Positions 32,577-40,031 of a stretch of DNA of 64,000 nucleotides are shown in pieces. A program made the position numbers and the translations under genes. A model generated the notes under the pieces. That model ran no database searches, was not told where the DNA came from, and was given only the letters and a program-made list of their open reading frames with translations. The stretch's first letter is position 1, and each line of letters begins with the position of its first letter. This DNA comes from Iodobacter fluviatilis (GTDB taxonomy: Bacteria > Pseudomonadota > Gammaproteobacteria > Burkholderiales > Chitinibacteraceae): assembly GCF_900451195.1 (NCBI RefSeq), contig NZ_UGHR01000001.1:1736001-1800000 (forward strand), read 5' to 3'.

Positions 32577-33878
32577 TTAGGCAAAGAGGCTGTAGAAGAT
32601 TGCAGAGATCGCAATCAGACCAATCATGACCACAAACACATTGCTGGCTGCGCCGGAATACTTACGCATTGCTGGTACTTTACGGATGGCGTACATCGGC
32701 ATCAGGAACAGCAGTACAGCAATCACTGGGCCACCTAAGGTTTCAATCATTCCCAGAATATTTGGGTTGATTGTGGCCACTAACCATGTGGTGATCAGCA
32801 TAAAGATTGAGGTGTAACGTTCAAGCTTAGCTGTTGAGATTGTTTTACCTTTTTCACGCAATTGTTTGATTACCAGACCATGCAGACCTTCTTTTGCACC
32901 AAGGTAATGGCCAAGGTAGGACTTAGTAATCGCGATAAAGGCAATGATCGGAGCCATCCATGCAATAACAGGGTTATCAAAGTGATTAGCAAGGTAGGAC
33001 AGAATCGAAATATTTTGTGCTTTAGCAGCAACTAAATCAGCAGGTGCCAAGCTAAATACGCAGCTAAATACAAAGAACATGACCGACAACACCATCATGA
33101 TGTGGCTGCGCAGCAAGATTTTCGATGCGATTTGGTCTTCTTTACCTGGGTGAAGCTTTTTCTGACCTACAGCAAAAGAAGAAATAATAGGTGAATGGTT
33201 AAACGAGAACACCATTACCGGGATCGCAAGCCACATAGTTTTGTAGAAAGACGCGCTAGTCAGTGCATCACCCAAGCTGCCTGCCTGATCGATGACTGAG
33301 CTGTTCCAGTTTGGAATCAGATAAACAGCAAGCAGCATTAAGGCAATCACAAAGGGATAAACCAAGACGCTCATGGCTTTAACGATGAATTCACCACCAA
33401 GGCGCACAATAGACATCAGGCCTAAGATCAGACACAGGGCAAAAATACCGCGTGTTACTAAATCTGTCCCAACAGGGATATGCATCTGGTGCGTTAAAAA
33501 AGACAGCACAGTGTTGGTAATCGCTACGCTGTACACAAGCAGGATCGGGTAAATCGCAAAGAAATAAAGCAGGGTAATGATTTTACCTGCGCCTTTACCA
33601 AAGTGTTCTTCTACTACCTCGGTAATGTCACCGTCTTTTGTTGAGCCGGATAATACAAAGCGGTTGAGCCCGCGGTGAGCAAAAAAGGTTAATGGCAAAG
33701 CTAAAAACGCCATTAAAACTAGCGGCCAAAGACCACCAATCCCTGCGTTAATCGGCAAGAATAAAGTGCCCGCGCCAACGGCAGTACCGTAGAGGCCAAG
33801 CATCCAAACGGTGTCGTGTTTGGTCCAGGTTGGTGCGCTGCCAGGCAGTGCCAGATCATTGAGTGTTGTGTCAGACAT
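32577..33878 (-). CDS. sdaC: Serine/threonine transporter (HAAAP family, SdaC-like)
   Basis: 433 residues, about 11 membrane helices. Hydroxy/aromatic amino acid permease family signature near the start (TVWMLGLYGTAVGAGTLFLPINAG), with STKDGDITEVVEEHFG as in E. coli SdaC and conserved central FSFNHSPIISSF. It brings serine in with protons. The neighbouring serine deaminase gives the logical next step. It lies 76 bases after the regulator gene and on the same strand, so all three form one unit. Confidence 0.9.
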   Translation of the reverse strand: MSDTTLNDLALPGSAPTWTKHDTVWMLGLYGTAVGAGTLFLPINAGIGGLWPLVLMAFLALPLTFFAHRGLNRFVLSGSTKDGDITEVVEEHFGKGAGKIITLLYFFAIYPILLVYSVAITNTVLSFLTHQMHIPVGTDLVTRGIFALCLILGLMSIVRLGGEFIVKAMSVLVYPFVIALMLLAVYLIPNWNSSVIDQAGSLGDALTSASFYKTMWLAIPVMVFSFNHSPIISSFAVGQKKLHPGKEDQIASKILLRSHIMMVLSVMFFVFSCVFSLAPADLVAAKAQNISILSYLANHFDNPVIAWMAPIIAFIAITKSYLGHYLGAKEGLHGLVIKQLREKGKTISTAKLERYTSIFMLITTWLVATINPNILGMIETLGGPVIAVLLFLMPMYAIRKVPAMRKYSGAASNVFVVMIGLIAISAIFYSLFA

Positions 33879-33954
33879 GATGTTTTCTCTAGATAAAATT
33901 AATTTTTTAAGTGTGTATGTTTAAGTCGATCAATCTGGATCGTTGGTTTCTCTT

Positions 33955-34581
33955 TTAGTTAGTACTGTTTTTCAAATAGCGATAAAGCGTGGGTTCTGAA
34001 ATCGAGAGTAAAGAGGCTGTTTTTGCAATAAACCCTTTCACTAAAAAAACGCCGTTTTGTTCAAGTTTTTGCACAATGTCTTTTTTATCGGTGCTGCTTA
34101 AATGTTTGGCGGCAATTGGGTAGCTGGCTAATGCCTGATTAATAATGTCGTCGCCTAATTCTTCTACTGAGTGGCTGAGTAATTCTTCGCTGGGTGTGTT
34201 TTCTTCGTGCTGAAAATACTGATGCAGTAATTCGCTGGCTCGTTGCAGGTGGTGGTCGTTGCGGTTAATGCACAACATGGCAAAGGGTTTTCCTGCTTCA
34301 TCCTGAAGCAGCATGCTGGAGCTGCGCAGGCGATGGCCGTCGAGTGTCTTGCCCTGGTAGTTAGTACGAAAAGGTGCTTTGGCGCTGTTCTGACATTCGT
34401 GCAGCAAGCGCAGTGCAAAATCTGTGGCTGGAGCGCCCACTTTTCGTCCCGAGATTGGGTTCTTGATAATGCACAGCGATTTTTCCAGCTGATTCATATC
34501 GTGAACCGCCACCTCTGTCGATTCCCCAAATACTTGTGATAGGAAATCTGAAAGGATGTCTAGGTCTACCGAGATCTTCAT
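33955..34581 (-). CDS. YheO/DauR-like transcription regulator (PAS plus helix-turn-helix)
   Basis: 208 residues. The N-terminal YheO-type PAS domain (about 1-115: VFGESTEVAVHDM, IKNPISGRKVGAPATDFAL and LLQDEAGKPFAMLCINRN) is followed by a C-terminal DauR-type HTH (about 145-208: DKKDIVQKLEQNGVFLVKG, then KTASLLSISEPTLYRYLKN). The family controls amino-acid catabolism genes, as DauR does for D-arginine. Being first in a row with sdaC and sdaA it probably senses an amino acid and controls serine use. An FNR-type box lies 82 bases upstream. Confidence 0.85.
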   Translation of the reverse strand: MKISVDLDILSDFLSQVFGESTEVAVHDMNQLEKSLCIIKNPISGRKVGAPATDFALRLLHECQNSAKAPFRTNYQGKTLDGHRLRSSSMLLQDEAGKPFAMLCINRNDHHLQRASELLHQYFQHEENTPSEELLSHSVEELGDDIINQALASYPIAAKHLSSTDKKDIVQKLEQNGVFLVKGFIAKTASLLSISEPTLYRYLKNSTN

Positions 34582-34615
34582 GATAAAAAATTCTTGTCTT
34601 GATAAGTTGGTGTGG

Positions 34616-34676
34616 ATTCTACTCCCGAATTTTTGTTCCTGATGTTGGATTAAGTACGTTTTTTGATGCGCATCAA
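34616..34676 (-). promoter_or_regulatory. FNR-type box and -10 element upstream of the serine regulator
   Basis: TTGATGCGCATCAA (34663-34676) is a perfect TTGAT-N4-ATCAA dyad. On the minus strand TAGAAT (34621-34616) is a -10 hexamer, which would place the box centre near -61, a class I activator position. The matching -35 region (CATCAG) is poor, as expected for an activated promoter. The rest of 34677-34844 is AT-rich without features. Confidence 0.65.
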
Positions 34677-34844
34677 TAAAAAAATTTTCACGGAAATAAA
34701 AAATTATTAATACAAAATGTCAAAATTTTAATGCTAAATGGAATATATTATGTTTAGCTGCGTGTTTAGCGCCTTATTTATCCTTGTGTGGTTTTTTTAG
34801 AAATTCGTATTATTTACTTTTTTGTTCTTATTGGATTGGGTGCG

Positions 34845-34892
34845 AAAAAAAACAACACCCTCCATTTTATGAAGTAAAAGTGTTGTTTTTTT
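34845..34892. terminator. Terminator of the YdcF-like gene
   Basis: AAAAAAAACAACAC (34845-34858) pairs with GTGTTGTTTTTTT (34880-34892) around a 21-base loop. On the minus strand the stem ends in eight T. It is about 100 bases after the stop codon. Confidence 0.65.
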
Positions 34893-34987
34893 GTGGGGTG
34901 ACGGGGTTTTAAGGGGGATTTGGTGGCTGTTTTTAGTGGGTATGGGGGCGGTTTAAATGTCAAGAGTGCGGCTGACGAACGGACAAG

Positions 34988-35731
34988 TCAGGTGCGAAGA
35001 CGATGCCAGAGTATGCCCAGTAACTCATGTAAGGCAAAACTGCTGCGGCTCAGCGCCTGTGCTTTTGGCATAAATGAAAGGATGGAAAGTGGCTCTTGGT
35101 TTGCGTAGTCTGTTGCAGCAGTAGTTACACGAAATCCGGAGTTTTCAAAAGCCATTTGCGCTCTTTGCATATGTGCGGCTTCGGTGATCAGCACAATTTT
35201 GGCGTTTTTTCCAAGTAGCCTGACGCTCAGGCTGGCATTTTCTTGGGTATCAACTGATTCACTTTCGACCCAGCGCACCGGCGTATTGAATTCTTCACGC
35301 AAAATTTTCGCCATCAGTACCGCCTCACTGATGCCTCCCAGGGGTTTTCCGCCAGTCACCAATACAGGAAGCTGACTTTTTTTCGCAATTTGAGCGGTAT
35401 AGCGCAGCCGGGCCAGTGTGGCGTTATTGATGGTTTCCCCTTCTGGCTGATCGTAAGCGGCAAAGCGTTTTCCCCCGCCTAAGCAGACAATAGCCATTGC
35501 ATCGCCGGGAATGCTTACGAGAGCAGGAGGTTCAATCATGAGCAGCAAGCGCTTCTCAATAACGGGCATTGAAAGAACAGTAAGGCTTAATATACCGGCC
35601 GCAATCAAACCGCGCCCAAGGCGAGGCTTACGAGTCAGTAAAATTAAGCCAGTAATCATCAGCAATAAAAACAGGCCGGGCGGCAGTAAGCACGCGGCAA
35701 TAGCGTTTTTAGCGAGTACGGCAGAATGCAT
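34988..35731 (-). CDS. YdcF/ElyC-like DUF218 membrane protein
   Basis: 247 residues. Two N-terminal membrane helices (LLPPGLFLLLMITGLILL and LIAAGILSLTVLSMPV) and a periplasmic DUF218 domain: AIVCLGGGKRFAAYDQPEGE, ARLRYTAQIAKKSQLPVLVTGG, VRWVESESVDTQENA and LITEAAHMQRAQMAFENSG. E. coli ElyC and SanA of this family affect envelope and lipid-II carrier metabolism or vancomycin resistance. The chemical role is not settled. The gene stands alone. A run of eight G (35755-35762) lies just upstream of the start. Confidence 0.85.
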   Translation of the reverse strand: MHSAVLAKNAIAACLLPPGLFLLLMITGLILLTRKPRLGRGLIAAGILSLTVLSMPVIEKRLLLMIEPPALVSIPGDAMAIVCLGGGKRFAAYDQPEGETINNATLARLRYTAQIAKKSQLPVLVTGGKPLGGISEAVLMAKILREEFNTPVRWVESESVDTQENASLSVRLLGKNAKIVLITEAAHMQRAQMAFENSGFRVTTAATDYANQEPLSILSFMPKAQALSRSSFALHELLGILWHRLRT

Positions 35732-35884
35732 GGGGCTTCCTGATTGGTAAGTGTGGGGGGGGCATGTTTGGGGGGATTATATAACGGGCTTCCCACTGCA
35801 ATAGAACACTGAAAGAAAGTGCTTGCCGAGGGGGGGGGTGAAATGCCGAAAGTTAACTTAAATGAATAATAGGCGCAGCCAAAT

Positions 35885-35917
35885 GCACAAAGAGCCGCAA
35901 TGGGCGGCTCTTTGTGC
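35885..35917 (-). terminator. Hairpin after livF
   Basis: GCACAAAGAGCCG (35885-35897) with CGGCTCTTTGTGC (35905-35917): 13 bp stem, 7-base loop, about 20 bases after the livF stop. T run absent, so it may be a transcript-end stabiliser. Confidence 0.55.
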
Positions 35918-35937
35918 GGGGGTGAAAAAAGCAGGTT

Positions 35938-36654
35938 TTATTCGCCCAAATACGCTTGCTGAATCTTAGGGTTGGCCAGCAGGTTTTCTGCAGTATCTGC
36001 TAAGGTGATTTTTCCTGATTCCATCACATAGCCACGGTTGGCGGTTTGCAGGGCCAGTTTAGCGTTTTGTTCTACCAGCAGCATGGTAACGCCTTCGGCT
36101 GCGATCATTTTGATGATCTCAAAAATCTTTTGCACAATAATCGGTGCAAGACCCATCGATGGCTCATCCAGCAGCAGCAGTTTGGGGCGGCCTAAAATGG
36201 CGCGGCCAATCGCCACCATTTGCTGCTCACCACCAGACAGCGTGCCTGCCAGCTGCTTCATCCGCTCTTTTAGTCTTGGAAAAAGGTAGTACACGCGCTC
36301 CATATCATGCTCAATGCCTGCTTTATCGTTGCGCGTGTACGCCCCCATTAAAAGGTTTTCTTCGACGGTCAGGCGGCTGAAAATGCCCCGGCCTTCGGGC
36401 ACCATAATCAGCCCTTGTTTGACATAATCGTAGATAGGTTTTTTAGCGGTCGACAGGCCATCAAACAAAATATCGCCCGAGCTAGGGCTGCACATGCCGA
36501 TCAGTGTTTTCAGGGTTGTGGTTTTACCTGCGCCATTGGCACCAATCAGGGCGACCAGCTCGCCCTGGTGGATTTCTAAATCAATTCCTTTTACGGCATG
36601 AATGCCGCCGTAGGCCACTTTTAAGTCTTTTACTTGTAATAATGGGCTACTCAT
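35938..36654 (-). CDS. livF: Branched-chain amino acid ABC transporter ATPase LivF
   Basis: 238 residues. Walker A GANGAGKTT, signature LSGGEQQM, Walker B LLLLDEPSMGLAP and switch His region VEQN. The short form with MVPEGRGIFSRLTVEENL is characteristic of LivF. It energises uptake of leucine, isoleucine, valine or related compounds together with LivG, LivM and LivH. It is last in the operon, 73 bases after livG; that gap has a GCGCCC/GGGCGC hairpin. Confidence 0.95.
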   Translation of the reverse strand: MSSPLLQVKDLKVAYGGIHAVKGIDLEIHQGELVALIGANGAGKTTTLKTLIGMCSPSSGDILFDGLSTAKKPIYDYVKQGLIMVPEGRGIFSRLTVEENLLMGAYTRNDKAGIEHDMERVYYLFPRLKERMKQLAGTLSGGEQQMVAIGRAILGRPKLLLLDEPSMGLAPIIVQKIFEIIKMIAAEGVTMLLVEQNAKLALQTANRGYVMESGKITLADTAENLLANPKIQQAYLGE

Positions 36655-36727
36655 TTTTGTGCAACTCCTTGAAAAGCTTCGCGCCCATTATTTTTTGAGG
36701 GCGCTGTGGCTTGCAGTAATAGCTTAC

Positions 36728-37498
36728 TTATTCCGGCGCAACGCCCAGATAGGCTTCAATCACTCGGGGATCGTTTTTTACAATGTCGGGGATGCCTTCG
36801 GCGATTTTCTTGCCGTAATCGAGTACCGCGATGCGATCACATAAATCCATCATGAGTTTTACATCGTGCTCGATCAGCAAAATAGTGACGCCATCGTTCC
36901 TGATTTTTTCCATCAGCTTTTTCAGATCGTCTGTTTCTTTTGGGTTCATCCCCGCCGCCGGTTCATCCAGTGCCAGCAGCTTTGGGCGTGTTGCCAGTGC
37001 ACGGGCAATTTCCAGTCGGCGCTGATCTCCATAGGATAAGTTGCGGGCCAGCTCTTTTGCGTGCTTGCTGATCCCTACATAGGCAAGGAGCTCAGTTGCT
37101 TTAGTGTGGATGTTCTGCTCTTCTTTGACCGCTTTGGGGCTATGGAAAATCGCGCCCAGAATGCCGGAATGAGTGCGCACGTGCTGGCCTACCATTACGT
37201 TTTCAAGTGCAGTCATATTGGCAAAAAGGCGGATATTCTGAAAAGTGCGGGCAATGCCTGATTCAACAACGATATTGGGTTTTTGGCGGAATAAATCCAA
37301 GCCATCAAAACGAAAGTGGCCTTCATCTGGCTGATACAGCCCGGTGAGCACATTAAATAGCGTGGTTTTGCCTGCGCCATTGGGGCCGATTAAGCCGTAA
37401 ATTTCGCCTTTATTGATGGTAAGCCCAACACCAGACAAAGCATGCAGCCCGCCAAAACGCTTGGTAATGCCTTCAATTTTTAACAGTAATTCGCTCAT
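36728..37498 (-). CDS. livG: Branched-chain amino acid ABC transporter ATPase LivG
   Basis: 256 residues. Walker A GPNGAGKTT, ARTFQNIRLFANMTALENVMVG as in LivG, signature LSYGDQRRLEIARAL, Walker B LLALDEPAAGMNP and LIEHDVKLMM. The BCA_ABC_C tail (IAEGIPDIVKNDPRVIEAYLG) is present. It starts inside the stop codon of livM (ATGA). Confidence 0.95.
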   Translation of the reverse strand: MSELLLKIEGITKRFGGLHALSGVGLTINKGEIYGLIGPNGAGKTTLFNVLTGLYQPDEGHFRFDGLDLFRQKPNIVVESGIARTFQNIRLFANMTALENVMVGQHVRTHSGILGAIFHSPKAVKEEQNIHTKATELLAYVGISKHAKELARNLSYGDQRRLEIARALATRPKLLALDEPAAGMNPKETDDLKKLMEKIRNDGVTILLIEHDVKLMMDLCDRIAVLDYGKKIAEGIPDIVKNDPRVIEAYLGVAPE

Positions 37499-38607
37499 GC
37501 TTTTGCCTCCTCATCTTTTTCGTGAAATTCTGCTTTGCGGCGCTTGGACGGCCACAAGCCTTCGGGGCGGAGCAGCATAATCACGATCATGGCAAGGCCA
37601 AAAATCAGCATGCGTAAGTTTTCCGGATCGACCACTTTACGGCCAACCAGGGCGTGTTGCAGTGGATTGATCACGTCCCGCAAAATCTCTGGTGTGATCG
37701 ATACAATAATCGCACCCAGAATCACGCCAGGGATATGTCCCATCCCGCCTAAGACCACCATACACAGCACCATGATGGATTCCATCAGAACGAAGGATTC
37801 AGGTGAAACAAAGCCTTGGAAACTGGCAAATAAAGCCCCGGATACGCCACCAAAACTCGCTCCCATGGCAAACGCCAGTAGTTTGATATTGCGGGTGTTG
37901 ATACCCATTGCATTTGCGGCAATTTCATCTTCACGAATGGCCACCCAAGCCCGGCCAATACGAGAGTTTTGCAGGCGCATGGAGACAAAAATAATCAAAA
38001 GACAAAACGCCAGAATCAAGTAGTAGTAGAGGTGTACTTTTTCAAAAGAGAGGCCCAGAAACTCAATAGGGCGGCCAAAATCGTAACCGGCTACATGAAT
38101 GCTTTGAATATTGTTAATGCCCTGTGGCCCATTGGTGATATTGATGGGGCGATCTAGGTTGTTCATAAAAATACGGATAATCTCACCAAAGCCTAAAGTA
38201 ACGATGGCCAAATAATCACCGCGCAGCTTTAAAGTGGGTGAGCCTAATAAAACGCCAAACAGCCCGGCAACTAAGCCCGCCATTAATATCATGACTGGAA
38301 AAGAAGGAGAAATAAGCCAGACAGGCAAAACGGCAGCCAAATGAGGTGAGTTTAAAATGGCATACAGATAGGCGCCTACGGCATAAAAAGCGATATAACC
38401 TAAATCCAGAAGACCTGCGTAGCCGACAACAATATTCAACCCAAGGGCCAGCATGATATAGAGCAGAGCAAAGTCGATGGTGCGAATCCAGGATTTGCCG
38501 CTTTCAAAGCTGCCTGTTAATGCAAAAGGCAGGACCAGCATCACGACCGTCAGCATCGCCATAGCGATCAGGCGTGTGCGGGGATTTTCAAGTTTTAATA
38601 GCATCAT
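37495..38607 (-). CDS. livM: Branched-chain amino acid ABC transporter permease LivM
   Basis: 370 residues from ATG 38607, chosen for AGGGGA 4-9 bases upstream. About nine membrane helices; family segments ALGLNIVVGYAGLLDLGYIAFYAVGAYLYA, GSPTLKLRGDYLAIVTLGFGEI and GINTRNIKLLAFAMGASFGG. Inner-membrane half of the channel with LivH. The C-terminal end continues into a charged tail (SKRRKAEFHEKDEE). 14 bases after livH. Confidence 0.93.
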   Translation of the reverse strand: MMLLKLENPRTRLIAMAMLTVVMLVLPFALTGSFESGKSWIRTIDFALLYIMLALGLNIVVGYAGLLDLGYIAFYAVGAYLYAILNSPHLAAVLPVWLISPSFPVMILMAGLVAGLFGVLLGSPTLKLRGDYLAIVTLGFGEIIRIFMNNLDRPINITNGPQGINNIQSIHVAGYDFGRPIEFLGLSFEKVHLYYYLILAFCLLIIFVSMRLQNSRIGRAWVAIREDEIAANAMGINTRNIKLLAFAMGASFGGVSGALFASFQGFVSPESFVLMESIMVLCMVVLGGMGHIPGVILGAIIVSITPEILRDVINPLQHALVGRKVVDPENLRMLIFGLAMIVIMLLRPEGLWPSKRRKAEFHEKDEEAKA

Positions 38608-38621
38608 GTTTCCCCTGGGCA

Positions 38622-39551
38622 TTAAGCACGGTCAGCAACACGCTCGCCCAACAGGCCGGACGGACGGAAGACCAGTACGATAATCAGTACGATAAAAGCG
38701 AAGATGTCTTTGTAGTTACTGCCAAAAGCACCACCGGTTAAATCGCCCAGATAGCCAGAGCCGAGGCTTTCGATGAGGCCGAGCAATAGCCCGCCTAATA
38801 CAGCGCCACCTAAATTACCAATCCCGCCCAGTACCGCTGCAGTAAAGGCTTTCAAACCAATCAGAAAGCCCATATAGGCATGAGCCTGGTCGTAATTCGC
38901 CGCCACCATAACGCCTGCTACCGCGCCAAGGGCTGAGCCAATCATAAATACCATGGAAATGATGGAGTTGATATTTACACCCATTAAGCCTGCAACTTCC
39001 GGGTTTTGGGCGGTAGCACGCATCGCACGGCCTAGCTTGGTGCGCTCAATCAGAAAAAACAGGCCAGCCATTAAGGCTAAGGCCAAGCCAATGATGGCAA
39101 TTTGCAGGCTGGTAATGGTTGCGCCGCCAATTTCATGCACGGTGCTGGGCAAAATAGCAGGGAAAGGGCGGTAGTTGCGGCCCCAGATGAGCATGGCGGC
39201 TTGTTGCAAGACAATGGATACGCCAATGGCTGTAATCAGAGGGGCAAGCCTTGGGGCTTTACGCAGCGGACGATAGGCAATTTTCTCAATCGCATAGCCT
39301 AAAAGAATCGAGACAGGCACGGCCATCATAAAGCCAATTAATAAAAGCATCGGGCCGGGCAAGGCAACATTGTGGCCAATTAAAACATTGATACAGGTAA
39401 TGGTGACCATCGCGCCAATCATAACAATCTCGCCATGGGCAAAATTGATCAGCTGCATGATGCCATACACCATGGTGTAGCCAAGGGCAATCAGCGCATA
39501 AATGCTGCCGACAACCAAGCCATTAAAAATTTGCTGGAGAAAAATATCCAC
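38622..39551 (-). CDS. livH: Branched-chain amino acid ABC transporter permease LivH
   Basis: 309 residues if translation starts at GTG 39551, which gives the family N terminus VDIFLQQIFNGLVVGSIYAL; ATG codons at 39620 and 39599 would add residues foreign to the family. Signature segments YTMVYGIMQLINFAHGE, AYRPLRKAPRLAPLITAIG and GRAMRATAQNPEVAGLMG. First gene of livHMGF. No periplasmic binding protein gene (livK) is present in the unit, so it must be encoded elsewhere. Confidence 0.93.
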   Translation of the reverse strand: MDIFLQQIFNGLVVGSIYALIALGYTMVYGIMQLINFAHGEIVMIGAMVTITCINVLIGHNVALPGPMLLLIGFMMAVPVSILLGYAIEKIAYRPLRKAPRLAPLITAIGVSIVLQQAAMLIWGRNYRPFPAILPSTVHEIGGATITSLQIAIIGLALALMAGLFFLIERTKLGRAMRATAQNPEVAGLMGVNINSIISMVFMIGSALGAVAGVMVAANYDQAHAYMGFLIGLKAFTAAVLGGIGNLGGAVLGGLLLGLIESLGSGYLGDLTGGAFGSNYKDIFAFIVLIIVLVFRPSGLLGERVADRA

Positions 39552-39620
39552 GTTGTTTAGGCCTAAGTAAGGAGTGCAGATGCGATTGAATAAGACCATT
39601 ACAGTTTGGTCTGAGTACAA

Positions 39621-39976
39621 AAATTAACCTTGAATAATTGCTTCGGATACTTGTGAATTTCCCCAACTGGCAATCTGGGGTGAGGGCGTTTTAAACAAGA
39701 AGATTAAGGTTTATTGGCTGATGTATTTTATTTAGATATCAGTACATTGTTATTTAATTGGCATTGTTTTAAATGCGTAATTCATTTTTTAAAACAGAAG
39801 GATAGGGGTTTTGTTCTGTAACTGAGCAGGAGGGATTCATTTAAGGCCACTTAATCGGTGCTGAGGTATAAACCCTAGGGAATGGCGGGGGTGAGCTTTG
39901 TATTAGAAAAGGATATTAGCCAGGCTGGGTTGAAAGTTGGCGGGCTAAGAATAGACAGACTGTTGTTTACAGAAAT
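39621..39976. other. Intergenic region between livH and rne, no gene seen
   Basis: The stretch is AT-rich. It contains the livH promoter region and a small hairpin CCCCA/TGGGG at 39661-39680, followed by nothing recognisable on either strand. Confidence 0.5.
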
Positions 39977-40007
39977 AAAAAAGCCACCGGTAATGATCCG
40001 GTGGCTT
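39977..40007 (-). terminator. Terminator of rne
   Basis: On the minus strand AAAGCCACCGG (40007-39998 region) pairs with CCGGTGGCTTT and is followed by TTTATTTC. Stem 11 bp, loop of 7. It is 25 bases past the RNase E stop. Confidence 0.85.
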
Positions 40008-40031
40008 TGGGCAGGCTTATTTCAGGCCTGA

